From IMG/VR virus record IMGVR_UViG_3300036771_000101, positions 21,023 to 85,022 of that record: DNA of 64,000 bases; one strand, 5' to 3'. Shown here piece by piece: positions 18,063 through 28,432 of the stretch (position 1 is the stretch's first letter; each line of letters begins with the position of its first letter). The translations under genes and the position numbers were made by a program. Source of the stretch: a virus. The notes beneath the pieces were generated by a model. That model was not told where the DNA came from. It ran no database searches and worked only from the letters and a program-made list of their open reading frames with translations.

Positions 18063-21000
18063 CCCAACGTCTCGCTCCTGATGCTCTTCTACTCCAGACC
18101 AACCTCGTTGGGGCTGTTGGCGCCATCCAGGACGACCCGGACTCTCCTGACGCCAGTTGGCTCACGGCGAGCTCCACCACCGCTGCGTCGATTCTGCGGG
18201 TCTCCTTCCCGACGCCCACGGGATCGCTACCGCAGGGTGCGGGTTTGCAGGAGTTCCGGGTCTGGGTCCGTAAGACGAGCGCTTCGGGTACGCCGACCAC
18301 GACGATCGAGTTGTGGGAGAACGGCACGCTGAAGTCGACGCTGCTGGCAGCGACCAACATCACTTCAACTACCGGACAGCTTCTCTCGGCCACATGGAAC
18401 TCGTCGTCTCTGACGACTGCCGACGGTTCGCTGGTTGAGTGCCGCCTCACGGGCACTGTCGGAGGTTCGGGTGGTAACCGGGCCACGATGGAAGTTGGAG
18501 CCGTCGAGTGGAACGCCACCACCGGCATCTACTCGGTCTCGATCTCCGATTCACTGACTGAAGCGGACACGGTTGCCAGTTCTGTATATCTCTCGCCGTC
18601 GATCTCCGAGACGGACACTACCGCCGACACTGTCGCCACTGTCATCTCTCGCATCAGGACAGCGGCTGACGCTCTCGTTCTCACCGATGTGGCAACGAAC
18701 CCTCTTCTCTCCGTAGAACTGTGGGAGAACGGCGCCTTCGTTGCGTCCCTCGGTCAGTACAACATTTCCGACGGGGTTCTCTCCGTCACCTGGAACGCTT
18801 CGCTGCTCTCCCAAGCCAGCGGAGCGGGAGTCGAGCTCCGTCTCGTTCCGCTCTACGCGGCTGTTGATCTCGGAGCCGTCGAATGGAACGTGACACGGGC
18901 GTATAGCGGTGACTTCGCTCGCCAACAACACGTCGTTACACGCACCTGTTCTGACTCCGTAACACTGACCGGCACGGTTGGTGGTGCTGCCCAGTTCGCC
19001 ACCGCCACGGACACGGTTACTACTGCCGATGCGAACACGCAGCGACGCAATACTCTCGCTCGACCAATCAGCGAGACCGTCGCCGAAGCTGACGCCGTCA
19101 GCCGCGATTACGACCCGAAGCGTGCAACGTCTGATACCGAAACGACCGTTGATACGGTTGCACGTGGAGTGTCCTTCGCCCGAGGGCCAGCCGATACCAT
19201 CACAACTGGCGACACCGGTACCCGAGCCAACGGTTTGCAGCGCCCAACGACAGAGACGACCACCGACGCGGACACGAACATCCGTGACTACGACCCGAAA
19301 CGCTCACTGTCTGACACGCTGTCCCTCACAGATACAGTCACTCGTTCCGAACCTGCAAGCAGAACGGGTGCAGACACGTGCACCTTCGCCGACACCGCGA
19401 CTCGCTCGATCGGGCTGCAACGCACCGGATCGGAGACGCTCACCACCTCGGATTCGGCCGCAACATCGACCGTTCGCCACTACGCCCGTGCCGTAAGCGA
19501 AGTTCTCGCCGAAGCGGAAGCTCTTCTCCGGTCAGAGTCTCTGGCTCGCGGTCCGCCGGAGACCTGCACTACCTCAGATTCGGTAACGAGATCCGAACCG
19601 CAGGCCCGTCCCGTCTCGGAAACGCTCACCACTTCTGATTCTGGGGCAGCCTCACGGCATGATACGCGTGCTACCGCCGATACTGAGACCACTGGCGAGA
19701 CAGTGGTTCGCTCGGAGGTGCTGGGGCGCAGCAACGCAGATACGTGCACCACCTCTGACTCTGGGTCCGGGTCTTCGACGCGGCCGCGTGCTATCTCCGA
19801 TACTGAGACAACCACCGACACCGTCACTCGGTCGGTGTCCGAACCGCGGTCGAGCTCGGACACTGAAACGACATCGGATTCGGCTGCTGTCAGCCGTGCG
19901 CTTGGCAGACCGACCAGCGATACGGCTGGCCTAGCTGACACGGCGACACGCAGCGACACGCTGAGTCGTTCGAATAGCGATACATGCGGAGTGGCAGAAA
20001 CGTGTGCTCGGTCCTCTGCCGATGCCCGTCCACTCAGCGACACGGTGGGTCTGGCGGACACGGTATCGAGAACGGCGATCAGACCTCGGTCAATCTCCGA
20101 TTCGGTCACGCTGACCGATACGGCGGCGCGGTCGCTGGTTCGGTCAGCAGCAATCAGCGACACGCTCACCACTGCGGAAACCGTCACCCGAGGGGTGTCG
20201 GAGCACAGATCACCCAGCGACACGGTGACTGACGCCGATTCCGTCACTCGGGGTGAGACAACCAACCGGACGAGCTCCGACACGATCACTCTGACTGACA
20301 CGGTCGCTCGCGGCATGAGTCTCACTCGCACAGCCAGCGACACGGTGACGCTCACTGATTCGGTGACCACGGCGAGCCGGGGTGCGAGTCGGGCTATCTC
20401 GGAGACGGTCACCACGGTCGAAACGGTTGTGCGGTCTGTTGGTCAGGCCCGTGCCCCTCCAGAAACCGTCACGAGCGGGGATGCGACAACCCGAACCGAG
20501 TCGCTAGCACGGACTGGCTCCGACACGTGGTCGACGTCGGAAACAACGTCGACGCCGTCAGTGACGCGCTCGGGCGCCGACACGCTGACAACGACTGACA
20601 CGGCAGATCGAAGCACGGCCGAGAGCCGTTCTGGAACCGAAAGCCTGGTGACGAGCGACACGATCGTTCGGTCGCTCACCGACGCGCGTACGGGCTCCGA
20701 CGGTCTGGGCCTGGCAGACACGGTCACTGCGTCGAGCTCAACAACCCGGACCGCTTCTGATTCGCTCACGGAGACCGAGACGGTCCTCCGAGGTGAATCT
20801 CTTGCTCGGTCGCCATCGGAAACCTGCACGCTGACCGATGCAGGCTCGGTTACGGCGACACGACCGCGGGTCATCTCCGACACGCTCACCGAAACCGAAA
20901 CGGTCGTTCGGACAGAAGATCTTGCTCGGACGGGTTCTGATTCCACGACGAGCTCTGATTCGGGATCTGGGTACTCCACCCGACCCAGATCCACTTCCGA

Positions 21001-21335
21001 GACACTCACGCTCACCGAGACGGCAGGACGGGCTCTCTCTGAGTCTCGGACGATCAGCGATACCCGTGTGCAGAGCGACACGAGTGCTTCCTCGACTGCT
21101 CCTCATCGAACCGCATCAGAAACTGAGAGCACCGCGGACGCCGTTGCTTCCGCACGGGTTGCATCCAAGACTGTTTCCGATACGTGCACTCTTGCCGAGA
21201 CGGCAACGCGGGTTCTTGTCGGGTCTCGGACCATCTCCGATACCCGTGTGCAGAGCGACACGATCAGTCGCTCCGAAGCTCTCCACCGGACCGCATCCGA
21301 CACGGAGAGCACAGCGGACGCAGTCGTTTTCAGTC
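17340..21335 (+). repeat. 60-bp coding repeats in two fibre genes
   Basis: Two coding blocks, about 17340-17780 and 18950-21335, consist of 60-base units encoding SDTxTxTDTxxRxxxxxRxx. From 19561 to 21301 the unit boundary stays at one place in every successive 60-base interval, so length change has been by whole units. Several units are near-identical, for example those carrying DYDPKR at about 17430, 17670, 19110 and 19290. Confidence 0.85.
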
Positions 21336-21586
21336 GTGTCGTTGGGTTCTCTGGAACGTCAGCCGGTGTTTCCGGCGTTCCGAACGCCACGCTGACGGTT
21401 CAGAACCTCCGAGGGTCGACAGCGGGGACTTCAACGGTCAGTGGATCTCTCCGGATGATCTGGGGGCTCTCTCTCCTCTATGAAGGAGAGAGCAGCTACC
21501 TTGTTCTTGATCCAGTAGTTGCTGCAATTCCATTGCCGCCGTCCATGGTGATCACCGGTAGTGGACGAACGAGAGTGAGGGCCTAA
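18059..21586 (+). CDS. Asp/Thr 20-residue repeat fibre protein B
   Basis: 1175 residues. Residues 1-150 hold a beta module (IQDDPDSPDASWL, GAGLQEFRVWVRKTS, IELWENGTLKSTLL). Its second half recurs near 215-290 (VELWENGAFVASLG). From about residue 300 to 1090 there are roughly 40 near-perfect 20-residue repeats (SDTxTLTDTVTRxxxxxRxx). The end is a short beta domain (SAGVSGVPNATLTVQNL). The repeat register is exact (60 bp) over more than 1.7 kb. Likely a long, acidic, thread-like adhesin; no family name known to me. Confidence 0.75.
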   Translation: MTQRLAPDALLLQTNLVGAVGAIQDDPDSPDASWLTASSTTAASILRVSFPTPTGSLPQGAGLQEFRVWVRKTSASGTPTTTIELWENGTLKSTLLAATNITSTTGQLLSATWNSSSLTTADGSLVECRLTGTVGGSGGNRATMEVGAVEWNATTGIYSVSISDSLTEADTVASSVYLSPSISETDTTADTVATVISRIRTAADALVLTDVATNPLLSVELWENGAFVASLGQYNISDGVLSVTWNASLLSQASGAGVELRLVPLYAAVDLGAVEWNVTRAYSGDFARQQHVVTRTCSDSVTLTGTVGGAAQFATATDTVTTADANTQRRNTLARPISETVAEADAVSRDYDPKRATSDTETTVDTVARGVSFARGPADTITTGDTGTRANGLQRPTTETTTDADTNIRDYDPKRSLSDTLSLTDTVTRSEPASRTGADTCTFADTATRSIGLQRTGSETLTTSDSAATSTVRHYARAVSEVLAEAEALLRSESLARGPPETCTTSDSVTRSEPQARPVSETLTTSDSGAASRHDTRATADTETTGETVVRSEVLGRSNADTCTTSDSGSGSSTRPRAISDTETTTDTVTRSVSEPRSSSDTETTSDSAAVSRALGRPTSDTAGLADTATRSDTLSRSNSDTCGVAETCARSSADARPLSDTVGLADTVSRTAIRPRSISDSVTLTDTAARSLVRSAAISDTLTTAETVTRGVSEHRSPSDTVTDADSVTRGETTNRTSSDTITLTDTVARGMSLTRTASDTVTLTDSVTTASRGASRAISETVTTVETVVRSVGQARAPPETVTSGDATTRTESLARTGSDTWSTSETTSTPSVTRSGADTLTTTDTADRSTAESRSGTESLVTSDTIVRSLTDARTGSDGLGLADTVTASSSTTRTASDSLTETETVLRGESLARSPSETCTLTDAGSVTATRPRVISDTLTETETVVRTEDLARTGSDSTTSSDSGSGYSTRPRSTSETLTLTETAGRALSESRTISDTRVQSDTSASSTAPHRTASETESTADAVASARVASKTVSDTCTLAETATRVLVGSRTISDTRVQSDTISRSEALHRTASDTESTADAVVFSRVVGFSGTSAGVSGVPNATLTVQNLRGSTAGTSTVSGSLRMIWGLSLLYEGESSYLVLDPVVAAIPLPPSMVITGSGRTRVRA

Positions 21587-21768
21587 TGACAGACACACCC
21601 GTCCCTGACGAAATCACTACGTTGACGCAACGCGTCGCTGATCTTGAAGCGGTGATCGCTCAGCTGATGGCGGATCCACGAGTTGGACGCCGGGTTCTGA
21701 GAGATGCGCAGGGGAACGCGCAGGTGAGTCGGATCGTACAGCGGGCTGGCGAGACGCCGCCCGGTTGA
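21586..21768 (+). CDS. Small coiled-coil protein
   Basis: 60 residues (MTDTPVPDEITTLTQRVADL) with a heptad pattern TLTQRVADLEAVIAQLMAD and a Gly/Pro end. ATG overlaps the previous stop (TAATG). Could trimerise or serve as a fibre chaperone or connector; the role is inferred only from coiled coil and position. Confidence 0.6.
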   Translation: MTDTPVPDEITTLTQRVADLEAVIAQLMADPRVGRRVLRDAQGNAQVSRIVQRAGETPPG

Positions 21769-21779
21769 GGAGATAGTTC

Positions 21780-24314
21780 GTGGCGCCAGTTCTGCGGGGT
21801 CGTGCTGTTGCGGCCACCGATTCAAACTTTTCCAGCACGGTCACGGTCCCGCTCAGTTCGTTGGCGCCGTCGGCGGCGCAGGTTGGCGACGTGATGGTGA
21901 TGTTCGTCTGGCAGCCGGGGACCGTGTCAACCATCACCATCCCGACTGGCTGGACGCAGGACATTGCCTACCCTTTGTCGGGCAGCAGTCTCGTTGTGGC
22001 GCACCGGGTCAAGCAGGCGGGTGACCCGAGCTCCTGGACGGTAACCGGAATTGAACACACGGCCACCAACCAAGTCACCTACGGCATGTGGGCGTACAGC
22101 GGAGCGTCAGACAGTTTCTACGGCGTGTACGCCCAGGGCGGCACGGACACTTCACTGGAGACGTACAGCGTCAACACGCTCGCCGACATGGCGGTTGTCA
22201 CGTGGCTCTCCGCTGAGGACGGCGATAACCCCGCCGCGAGGATCAACCTCCCTTCGGAGCTCACCCCGCGACTGAACAACATCACCTACGTCGCGTTCGG
22301 CGACGCCGAGGTGTATGTCCCGGGCGGAACGACCGTTGGACCGTACACGGCGACGAGGAGCGGGGCGTGGTCCGCTCCATGGGCCTACTTCATGATCCTC
22401 ATGGATGGGATCCACCCGCCGCCCATGAACGACAACTGGGCCAACGCAACGGATCTCGGTCGGGCTGTCTCCGGATCGTTCTCCGGCACCACGAAGGGCG
22501 CCACGTCGGAAGACGTCGAAGACACGATCTTCACGGATGCCAGCGTCTGGTACGGCTGGACAGCCCCCGACCGTGGAGTGCTGACGCTTACCCCGGAACC
22601 GAACTACGGCCAGCTCGATGTGTGGATCGGATCACCACTGGCGCAGACATGGAACGTTTTCGACACTGCCGACGTCGCCGTCGGGGATGGCTCTTATCGG
22701 CTAGCAGTCTCTGTGTTCGCTGGGGTCCATTACTGGATACGAGTATCCGACTCCGCGGACTTCACCGTGAACTGGACCTTCGAGGACTTCCCGGTTGGTT
22801 GCGTGCCAGCCGAAGAATGGATCGCAGCCGGGTTCGTTCGTCGCTACATGACAGACGACCAGTACGCCGATCTCTACCGCGGTTTGAAGGTAGCTCCAGA
22901 CTTTGCTACTGCACTGATCACCACGGACCACGCCACGTTCAGTCCGCTGACGCTTCCGATCACGGGTGATTGGACATCGACCAACTTCATTGTCAGCGAC
23001 GGTCCCTGCGCAGCTATCGGAGGGTGGATCTTCCCCGGCGAGAACCACGGTCTTGCTTCGGCTGGTCTCGTCATCACCAACGACGCGGGGCGCACCTGGA
23101 AATACCCGAGCAGCGTTTTCTTACACGACCACGATCAGCATCCCGACCCGACTGATCCCAACGATCACGACGTCTTCATCGACTATGACAAATGGACCGA
23201 CCAGGGAGCCGTGGGCAACGGTCGGATGGTCGTGATCGGCTACGTGACCCATCCAGACTCGGTTCTCGATGAGACGGGGGCGTCCGCGGCGTTCTTCGGT
23301 GATTCGGCACCTCGGGTTATCAGTGCTCCGAGCGACGATCTCTCGACGTGGGGGACGGCGTCGATCTCTTATCTCACGGCAACGCCGCTGACCCATCATT
23401 ACGATTCGATCTACCCGGGTGGAGATGAGTTTCCGTTTGGGCTTCAACCACACTTCGTTATGTTGGCGTTCGCTGGGGGCTACTTCTTCGTTGTGGCCGA
23501 ACCTGATCTCATTGGTGGGCTCTACGGGGAAGACCCGCCGGGTTACACAGCACCCGACGAGCTCGCCCACATGTGGCGAAGCCTTGATGGCATCACCTGG
23601 ATTGAAACTGGGCGACTTCCGGAGACAAATTCGGCGCTGCGGGCGATCGCCAGCGACGGTACGAAATGGATCGGTTCGGGTTTCTGGTACGACAATCCTC
23701 CCTACGGAGGAAGTTACAGTTTCAACCGAAGCGGTCCCAGTCACGGTCACCCCTTTGGAGGCACGCGACACAAGGCCATGTGGAGATCGTTGGATGCCGG
23801 GAATACCTGGGTCATCGTCGCTGACGACCTTTCTGAGCATCTCAATCCGATCGTCTGCGACCATGGGGTTTGGTTGGCAGCTGGTAGTACCGGGCTCCAC
23901 CGCAGCGACGATGGTGAAACTTGGACACTCGTGCGAACGCTTTACAACATTTCGGATATCTACTGGGACGGTGATCGCTGGTGGGTGAGCCGGGGCGGTG
24001 TCGACGCCGTCGCCACTGTTTGGACCGGATCTTCAGATGGTCTGACGTGGACTCCGATCACCACCAATTTTGACGATGGGCAGGCGTTCGGAAGTTTCTT
24101 CAGTCGCGGCTACTGCATCGGGGTTCGGAAGGTCGTTCCTGTGTATGTCCCGCCGAACCGCACTCCTCGCGCCGATATCCCGGTGCAGCAAGTCGAACTT
24201 CATCTTCCCTCGGGGCGGGGGAGTCCACGCACTCGCGTGAAGGTTGGTAGCGACAGCATCATCCAGATGACATCACGAGATCCGCAACCGCCTACTTCTG
24301 GATCGCCAACATGA
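21780..24314 (+). CDS. BNR/Asp-box propeller tail protein
   Basis: 844 residues from GTG 21780 (GAGGAG 8 bases upstream). The N-terminal third is beta-sandwich-like (STITIPTGWTQDI, WAPWAYFMILMDG region). The C-terminal half carries at least five Asp-box turns of type SxDGxTW: ITNDAGRTW, WRSLDGITW, WRSLDAGNTW, HRSDDGETW and TGSSDGLTW. This is the hallmark of sialidase-type or BNR beta-propellers. No sialidase arginine triad was identified, so binding rather than cleavage is the safer guess. Probable receptor-binding protein; ATGA link to the next gene. Confidence 0.75.
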   Translation: MAPVLRGRAVAATDSNFSSTVTVPLSSLAPSAAQVGDVMVMFVWQPGTVSTITIPTGWTQDIAYPLSGSSLVVAHRVKQAGDPSSWTVTGIEHTATNQVTYGMWAYSGASDSFYGVYAQGGTDTSLETYSVNTLADMAVVTWLSAEDGDNPAARINLPSELTPRLNNITYVAFGDAEVYVPGGTTVGPYTATRSGAWSAPWAYFMILMDGIHPPPMNDNWANATDLGRAVSGSFSGTTKGATSEDVEDTIFTDASVWYGWTAPDRGVLTLTPEPNYGQLDVWIGSPLAQTWNVFDTADVAVGDGSYRLAVSVFAGVHYWIRVSDSADFTVNWTFEDFPVGCVPAEEWIAAGFVRRYMTDDQYADLYRGLKVAPDFATALITTDHATFSPLTLPITGDWTSTNFIVSDGPCAAIGGWIFPGENHGLASAGLVITNDAGRTWKYPSSVFLHDHDQHPDPTDPNDHDVFIDYDKWTDQGAVGNGRMVVIGYVTHPDSVLDETGASAAFFGDSAPRVISAPSDDLSTWGTASISYLTATPLTHHYDSIYPGGDEFPFGLQPHFVMLAFAGGYFFVVAEPDLIGGLYGEDPPGYTAPDELAHMWRSLDGITWIETGRLPETNSALRAIASDGTKWIGSGFWYDNPPYGGSYSFNRSGPSHGHPFGGTRHKAMWRSLDAGNTWVIVADDLSEHLNPIVCDHGVWLAAGSTGLHRSDDGETWTLVRTLYNISDIYWDGDRWWVSRGGVDAVATVWTGSSDGLTWTPITTNFDDGQAFGSFFSRGYCIGVRKVVPVYVPPNRTPRADIPVQQVELHLPSGRGSPRTRVKVGSDSIIQMTSRDPQPPTSGSPT

Positions 24315-26980
24315 CAACAACCCATACCGTCGGTGAGCAGAACATCAGCGGATACGTGAATCTTACGGTTGAAGGGACTACTGGGTTCCCTGCGTCTGGC
24401 TGGTTGAAGATCGGTGCTTCGCTGTACAGCTACAACGGCAAATCCTCGTATCAACTGTTGCAGGTGACCGGTCCTCAGTGGCAGTTCGACTCCGGAACCG
24501 AGGTGACGCTGTATAGGTCGGCGCTGGCTCCGCCGGTCATCGTTGGCGAGTTTCGCAACGAGGGGGTCGGGAGTGTCGCCACATTGGACGTGACTGGCGC
24601 TGTTGGAGATGTCGTAGGTCTCTGCCTGGTGGTACCAGAGCGGTCAATTACGTATCTCACGCACCAGAGCCCACCGACTCGCTATTGGACTCAGAGCGTC
24701 GGTGGCTGGACTCATGCTAGCGGCACCAATCCCGTGCGCGGCTACCATAGTTGGTACCGGTTCATGACTGACAAAACCCAAACGTTCCAATGGACGTTTG
24801 ATCAGTCGTTCGCATGGGAGTTCGCGGGAGCAACTTTCCAGCTGGCGGAAGACCCAGGGCATCTCGCCGGGTCAGTAGCAAACTCATCTGCGACTGATGG
24901 CACTATTGCCTTTGGCTACAATCAGCTGGTCAATTTCCCGCCAGAATCGGTTATGGTCGATGTGCTGGGAGGGAAGAGCTCTGGATCTACGATCACTGCT
25001 CCAGATCCCGATCCGGGTCTCTACACGTCGTTTCGTCCCTACGGCGAGTTCCCGATGTGGGCAGGGGGTGGCGGTGGAACGCCTGCATACCCCGCCGATC
25101 TGCGGCCCTACTACAATTCGGTTGCTTCGGTGCAAGCGGGGGACTTACTGCTGTTACAGGCATGGTCTGCTACGGGCGGGTCAACACCGCTTCTTGCGGG
25201 CTGGACTTCGTTGTTCACTGCCAGTGACCCACAATGTCGGTTGTCGTACCGGGTCTGGCAAGAAGGTGATCCCACGACGATTGCAGGGGCGGGCGACCTG
25301 TTCTACTTCTATATCTTTCGAGGAGTAAGCCAGTCGTCGCCGATCGAGGCATTTTCATCCTCCGGTTCAGTTGGAGCGACTGACGACAGCCTTTGGGTGG
25401 CACTTTTTTTCTTGACGACAGTATCTACCTCGTACTACATCGATAGTCCCTCAGGGAGATCAGGTAATCCGTGGGGGTTCGCTGAACGTGCAGGTATCAA
25501 CTCGTACGGTACGAACAAAATGGGTCTCGCTGATCAACCCGTCGAAGCCGGGACGTACAATCAACTTGTTTGGACGTGGGGCAACGGGAACCCTATGTCG
25601 TCGCTGGGGACGTTTGCTCAAGCTGCGGTTATGCTTCGGCCAGCAACGCCACCTTCAGCGCACGGAACGCTCAAGAAGACCCCAGCGTTTTTCACGCGTA
25701 CGGAGCCGGGGGGATTGTGGACCCCGTACAGCTATACGAGCAGCGACCGAGGTACGTGGTTTGTCTCGCAAAGTATCCTGTCGGCGCCTCCTCCAGAGGA
25801 GGCTTACGGCGATTTCCTGTCAGCAGCAAATGCCACGATTGCCATTGCCGTAGCAGGACTTGAGAACTATCACGGGGGCAGTCCTCAGGATGGAACGCTG
25901 AGGGAGGAATGGCTTGCTCTCTACCCGGAAGATGCTCGCCCGTTCCTCGCCGCGTTTCCCGATAGTCCGGTTCCCGAGAATGTTTCGTCCATCATCTATC
26001 TGAACGACAACGGCGACACCGTAGCTGTCCATCCGTACAGCCGGGGCCGAGACACATGGGGATACGGCCCGGTGTTCAGCCCGGACGGCTCAACTCTTGT
26101 CGTCTCAGGGTGGTTCAGCGACACCGACTTCTACTGTTTCGGTCTGGACGGCACTGCGCTCTGGCAAACCTCCAACTATGGAGTTGATACGCCGCCGTGT
26201 TTTTCGGCCGACGGGACGGTGCTCTACGCGTTCAGCACTTGGGGTCCCGAGAACACGCTGCTCACGATCGACGCGGCGACTGGTGATCTACTCGACTCGA
26301 AAGCGCTGAGCGATCAGGGTCAGTGGCCTCCGTGGAACCCGCGTTTCATGCCTGACGGCACGCACCTCATTGGAGCGGTGTACGACAATGATGAGCCGAT
26401 TGGGATTTACACGATAGAGATCGCAACCGGAGCGTACGAACCGTGGTTGTTGTGGGACGACGTTGTAGGCGACTTGCCGTTCCCTGTTTCGTCTGGGGAG
26501 TGGGGGCTTGACGTTCATCCGGGTGGTGAAGGTTTCGTTGTAGCTGTTCGTGGCAATTCGTCTCGTCGTTCGTTTGAGACGATGCTGATCGAGGTTGGCT
26601 GGGACAAGTCGATTCAGAACACTTACCGGATGGGGGACTGGGCGTTTACTTCCGGGTTCCCTCCGGGGATGATCGAGCTCTGCTACTCGCGAGATGGCAA
26701 TTACATCTACACGACGGATGATCTTGGGTGGCTCGTCATGCGGTTCACTCGGGGACCGGGGAGTGTCGGTGGCGAGCTCCCCTTCATGAATCTCCAATAC
26801 GTTTCGCGGGCCGATTGGGAAGCGGAAGGTTTCCCTCTGGATCTGGGTGATTTCTCGGAGACCGACGTTCGTGCTGCCTGGTTTCCCGGCACCACGGGGG
26901 TGGACACTCGGATCCCCTCTGTTGCACGTCCATCGAACGCGATCAGTCACTCCGTGGTGGGGGTGCGGGGCCGATGGTGA
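24311..26980 (+). CDS. Tail protein with PQQ/WD-like propeller
   Basis: 889 residues. The first half repeats the beta-sandwich style of the preceding protein (GEFRNEGVGSVATLDVTG, RYWTQSVGGWTHASG). The second half (about residues 560-830) reads as a PQQ/WD40-like propeller: PVFSPDGSTLVVSGW, CFSADGTVLYAFSTW, RFMPDGTHLIGAVYD, VHPGGEGFVVAVRG and LCYSRDGNYIYTTDD. Probably another host-surface binding protein. An 87-base spacer follows. Confidence 0.7.
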   Translation: MTTTHTVGEQNISGYVNLTVEGTTGFPASGWLKIGASLYSYNGKSSYQLLQVTGPQWQFDSGTEVTLYRSALAPPVIVGEFRNEGVGSVATLDVTGAVGDVVGLCLVVPERSITYLTHQSPPTRYWTQSVGGWTHASGTNPVRGYHSWYRFMTDKTQTFQWTFDQSFAWEFAGATFQLAEDPGHLAGSVANSSATDGTIAFGYNQLVNFPPESVMVDVLGGKSSGSTITAPDPDPGLYTSFRPYGEFPMWAGGGGGTPAYPADLRPYYNSVASVQAGDLLLLQAWSATGGSTPLLAGWTSLFTASDPQCRLSYRVWQEGDPTTIAGAGDLFYFYIFRGVSQSSPIEAFSSSGSVGATDDSLWVALFFLTTVSTSYYIDSPSGRSGNPWGFAERAGINSYGTNKMGLADQPVEAGTYNQLVWTWGNGNPMSSLGTFAQAAVMLRPATPPSAHGTLKKTPAFFTRTEPGGLWTPYSYTSSDRGTWFVSQSILSAPPPEEAYGDFLSAANATIAIAVAGLENYHGGSPQDGTLREEWLALYPEDARPFLAAFPDSPVPENVSSIIYLNDNGDTVAVHPYSRGRDTWGYGPVFSPDGSTLVVSGWFSDTDFYCFGLDGTALWQTSNYGVDTPPCFSADGTVLYAFSTWGPENTLLTIDAATGDLLDSKALSDQGQWPPWNPRFMPDGTHLIGAVYDNDEPIGIYTIEIATGAYEPWLLWDDVVGDLPFPVSSGEWGLDVHPGGEGFVVAVRGNSSRRSFETMLIEVGWDKSIQNTYRMGDWAFTSGFPPGMIELCYSRDGNYIYTTDDLGWLVMRFTRGPGSVGGELPFMNLQYVSRADWEAEGFPLDLGDFSETDVRAAWFPGTTGVDTRIPSVARPSNAISHSVVGVRGRW

Positions 26981-27067
26981 CTTGGATCAGAAAGACCATG
27001 TGTCGATGAGCTCCGTAGGTGATCGAGGTGCTGGTCGCGCGGAGACGCGAGGTGAAAGAAGGAAGGT

Positions 27068-28432
27068 ATGGGCTTCACCCAACGGTACGGTCTGAAGAAG
27101 CTCAACGTTGGAGACAACCTCTCCGATGACAGCTACAAGTTCTCCGATGCCGACCGAGACACCGAAGATCTCCTCTTCTTCCTCGGGGTAGAGGGACACC
27201 ACCACACTGGCGGGGCTGGCTCAGGGAGCGCACCGACCAGCGGGCCGGGCCTGACTGTCGTGACGACGTCGGGTGTGATCCCTTCTGGTCGTAGGGTGTA
27301 CTACAAGTACACGCTCGTTGATCCTACGGGGGCGGAGAGCGGGTCTTCGCCAGAAGCGTTCGTTGATACCCCGGCGCAGATCCAGGCACCAGCGAAACCG
27401 ACACTGACGTTCGACACGACAGGTGGAGCGCTTCTCCCCGGGAACTACTACTACATCCTCTCGGCGTACTCCGGAACGGTCAGCAACTACGAAACTCCAG
27501 CGACGAACCCTGAATACATCTTCGTGTCGTCAACGACCGCGACGAACGTCATTACGGTTACACTCCCAGCGCTTCCCTCCGGGGCTACGGCCTTCAACGT
27601 GTATCGGCAGGCACCAGACGGTCCCGGATACTTCTTCCTGACATCGATCGACATGTCGGCGGCGACACCACCGACGCAGTTCATCGATGACGGATCGATC
27701 GCTCCGAACTGCGACCGGACCAGACCACTGACGAACACGTCGCGGCAGACCAACTCGATCATCATCACGCTGCCGACGACACTAACCACTGGCTGGTCGT
27801 GGCGGATCTACCGGACGTTCACCACCAACGACTACACCACCTCGCTGCTGACCACGCAGACCGTCTCGCCGTACACTGACACGGGTATTCCAACGACGTC
27901 GGGTCAACCGCCACTGCAAGGACTCAGCCCCGGGAACCCAGCCAGGGTGCAACTCACTGACATGGCTGAAGTCCAAGGGCGGCTTCCCATGTCCGGCGTG
28001 TCAGCGTTTCCGGAGGTCATCACGTTCACGATGGACGGCGACGTGTTCGCTCTGACCGGAACGAACGTGTGGGTCTGCGAACATCCTCAGGCGACGATCA
28101 TCGCTGTGCGGGCCTCGCTCGGTCGAGGGTACACGCCGACGAACCAGGATGTGATCGTCAACGTAAAGAAAGGCAGCGGAGCGACACCTGTGTTCTCGTC
28201 CATTTTCACCGCTGATGCTGACCGGCCACGGATCCCAGTTGGGTTGCAGATCGGGACCAGGATGCCGCCAACGGCCATCACTGAACTCGTGGAGGGCGAC
28301 TGCCTCACGGTCGATGTTGATCAGGCGGACACGGCCAGCCCACCCACGGATCAGGATCTCACCGTGTCGATCTGCATCTACTCTTACGGTTGGACTGACC
28401 CGACGAGCCATCCCTGGACGGTGTGGCCGTGA
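27068..28432 (+). CDS. Tail fibre protein with attachment motif
   Basis: 454 residues. N-terminus MGFTQRYGLKKLNVGDNLSD, then LFFLGVEGHHHTGGAGSG, a His-His-His-Thr-Gly junction frequent after the tail-attachment helix of actinophage fibres. Two fibronectin-like beta domains follow (PGNYYYILSAYSGTVSNYE, WRIYRTFTTNDYT), then a beta domain with FTMDGDVFALTGTNVWVCE. SD AAGGAAGG precedes the ATG. Confidence 0.7.
   Translation: MGFTQRYGLKKLNVGDNLSDDSYKFSDADRDTEDLLFFLGVEGHHHTGGAGSGSAPTSGPGLTVVTTSGVIPSGRRVYYKYTLVDPTGAESGSSPEAFVDTPAQIQAPAKPTLTFDTTGGALLPGNYYYILSAYSGTVSNYETPATNPEYIFVSSTTATNVITVTLPALPSGATAFNVYRQAPDGPGYFFLTSIDMSAATPPTQFIDDGSIAPNCDRTRPLTNTSRQTNSIIITLPTTLTTGWSWRIYRTFTTNDYTTSLLTTQTVSPYTDTGIPTTSGQPPLQGLSPGNPARVQLTDMAEVQGRLPMSGVSAFPEVITFTMDGDVFALTGTNVWVCEHPQATIIAVRASLGRGYTPTNQDVIVNVKKGSGATPVFSSIFTADADRPRIPVGLQIGTRMPPTAITELVEGDCLTVDVDQADTASPPTDQDLTVSICIYSYGWTDPTSHPWTVWP

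Noticed and set aside
17340-21335. CRISPR array
   Set aside because: The 60-bp units are in-frame coding repeats with protein-level conservation and no spacer/repeat division; no cas genes occur. The Cas4-like nuclease at 45925 sits in a recombination module.
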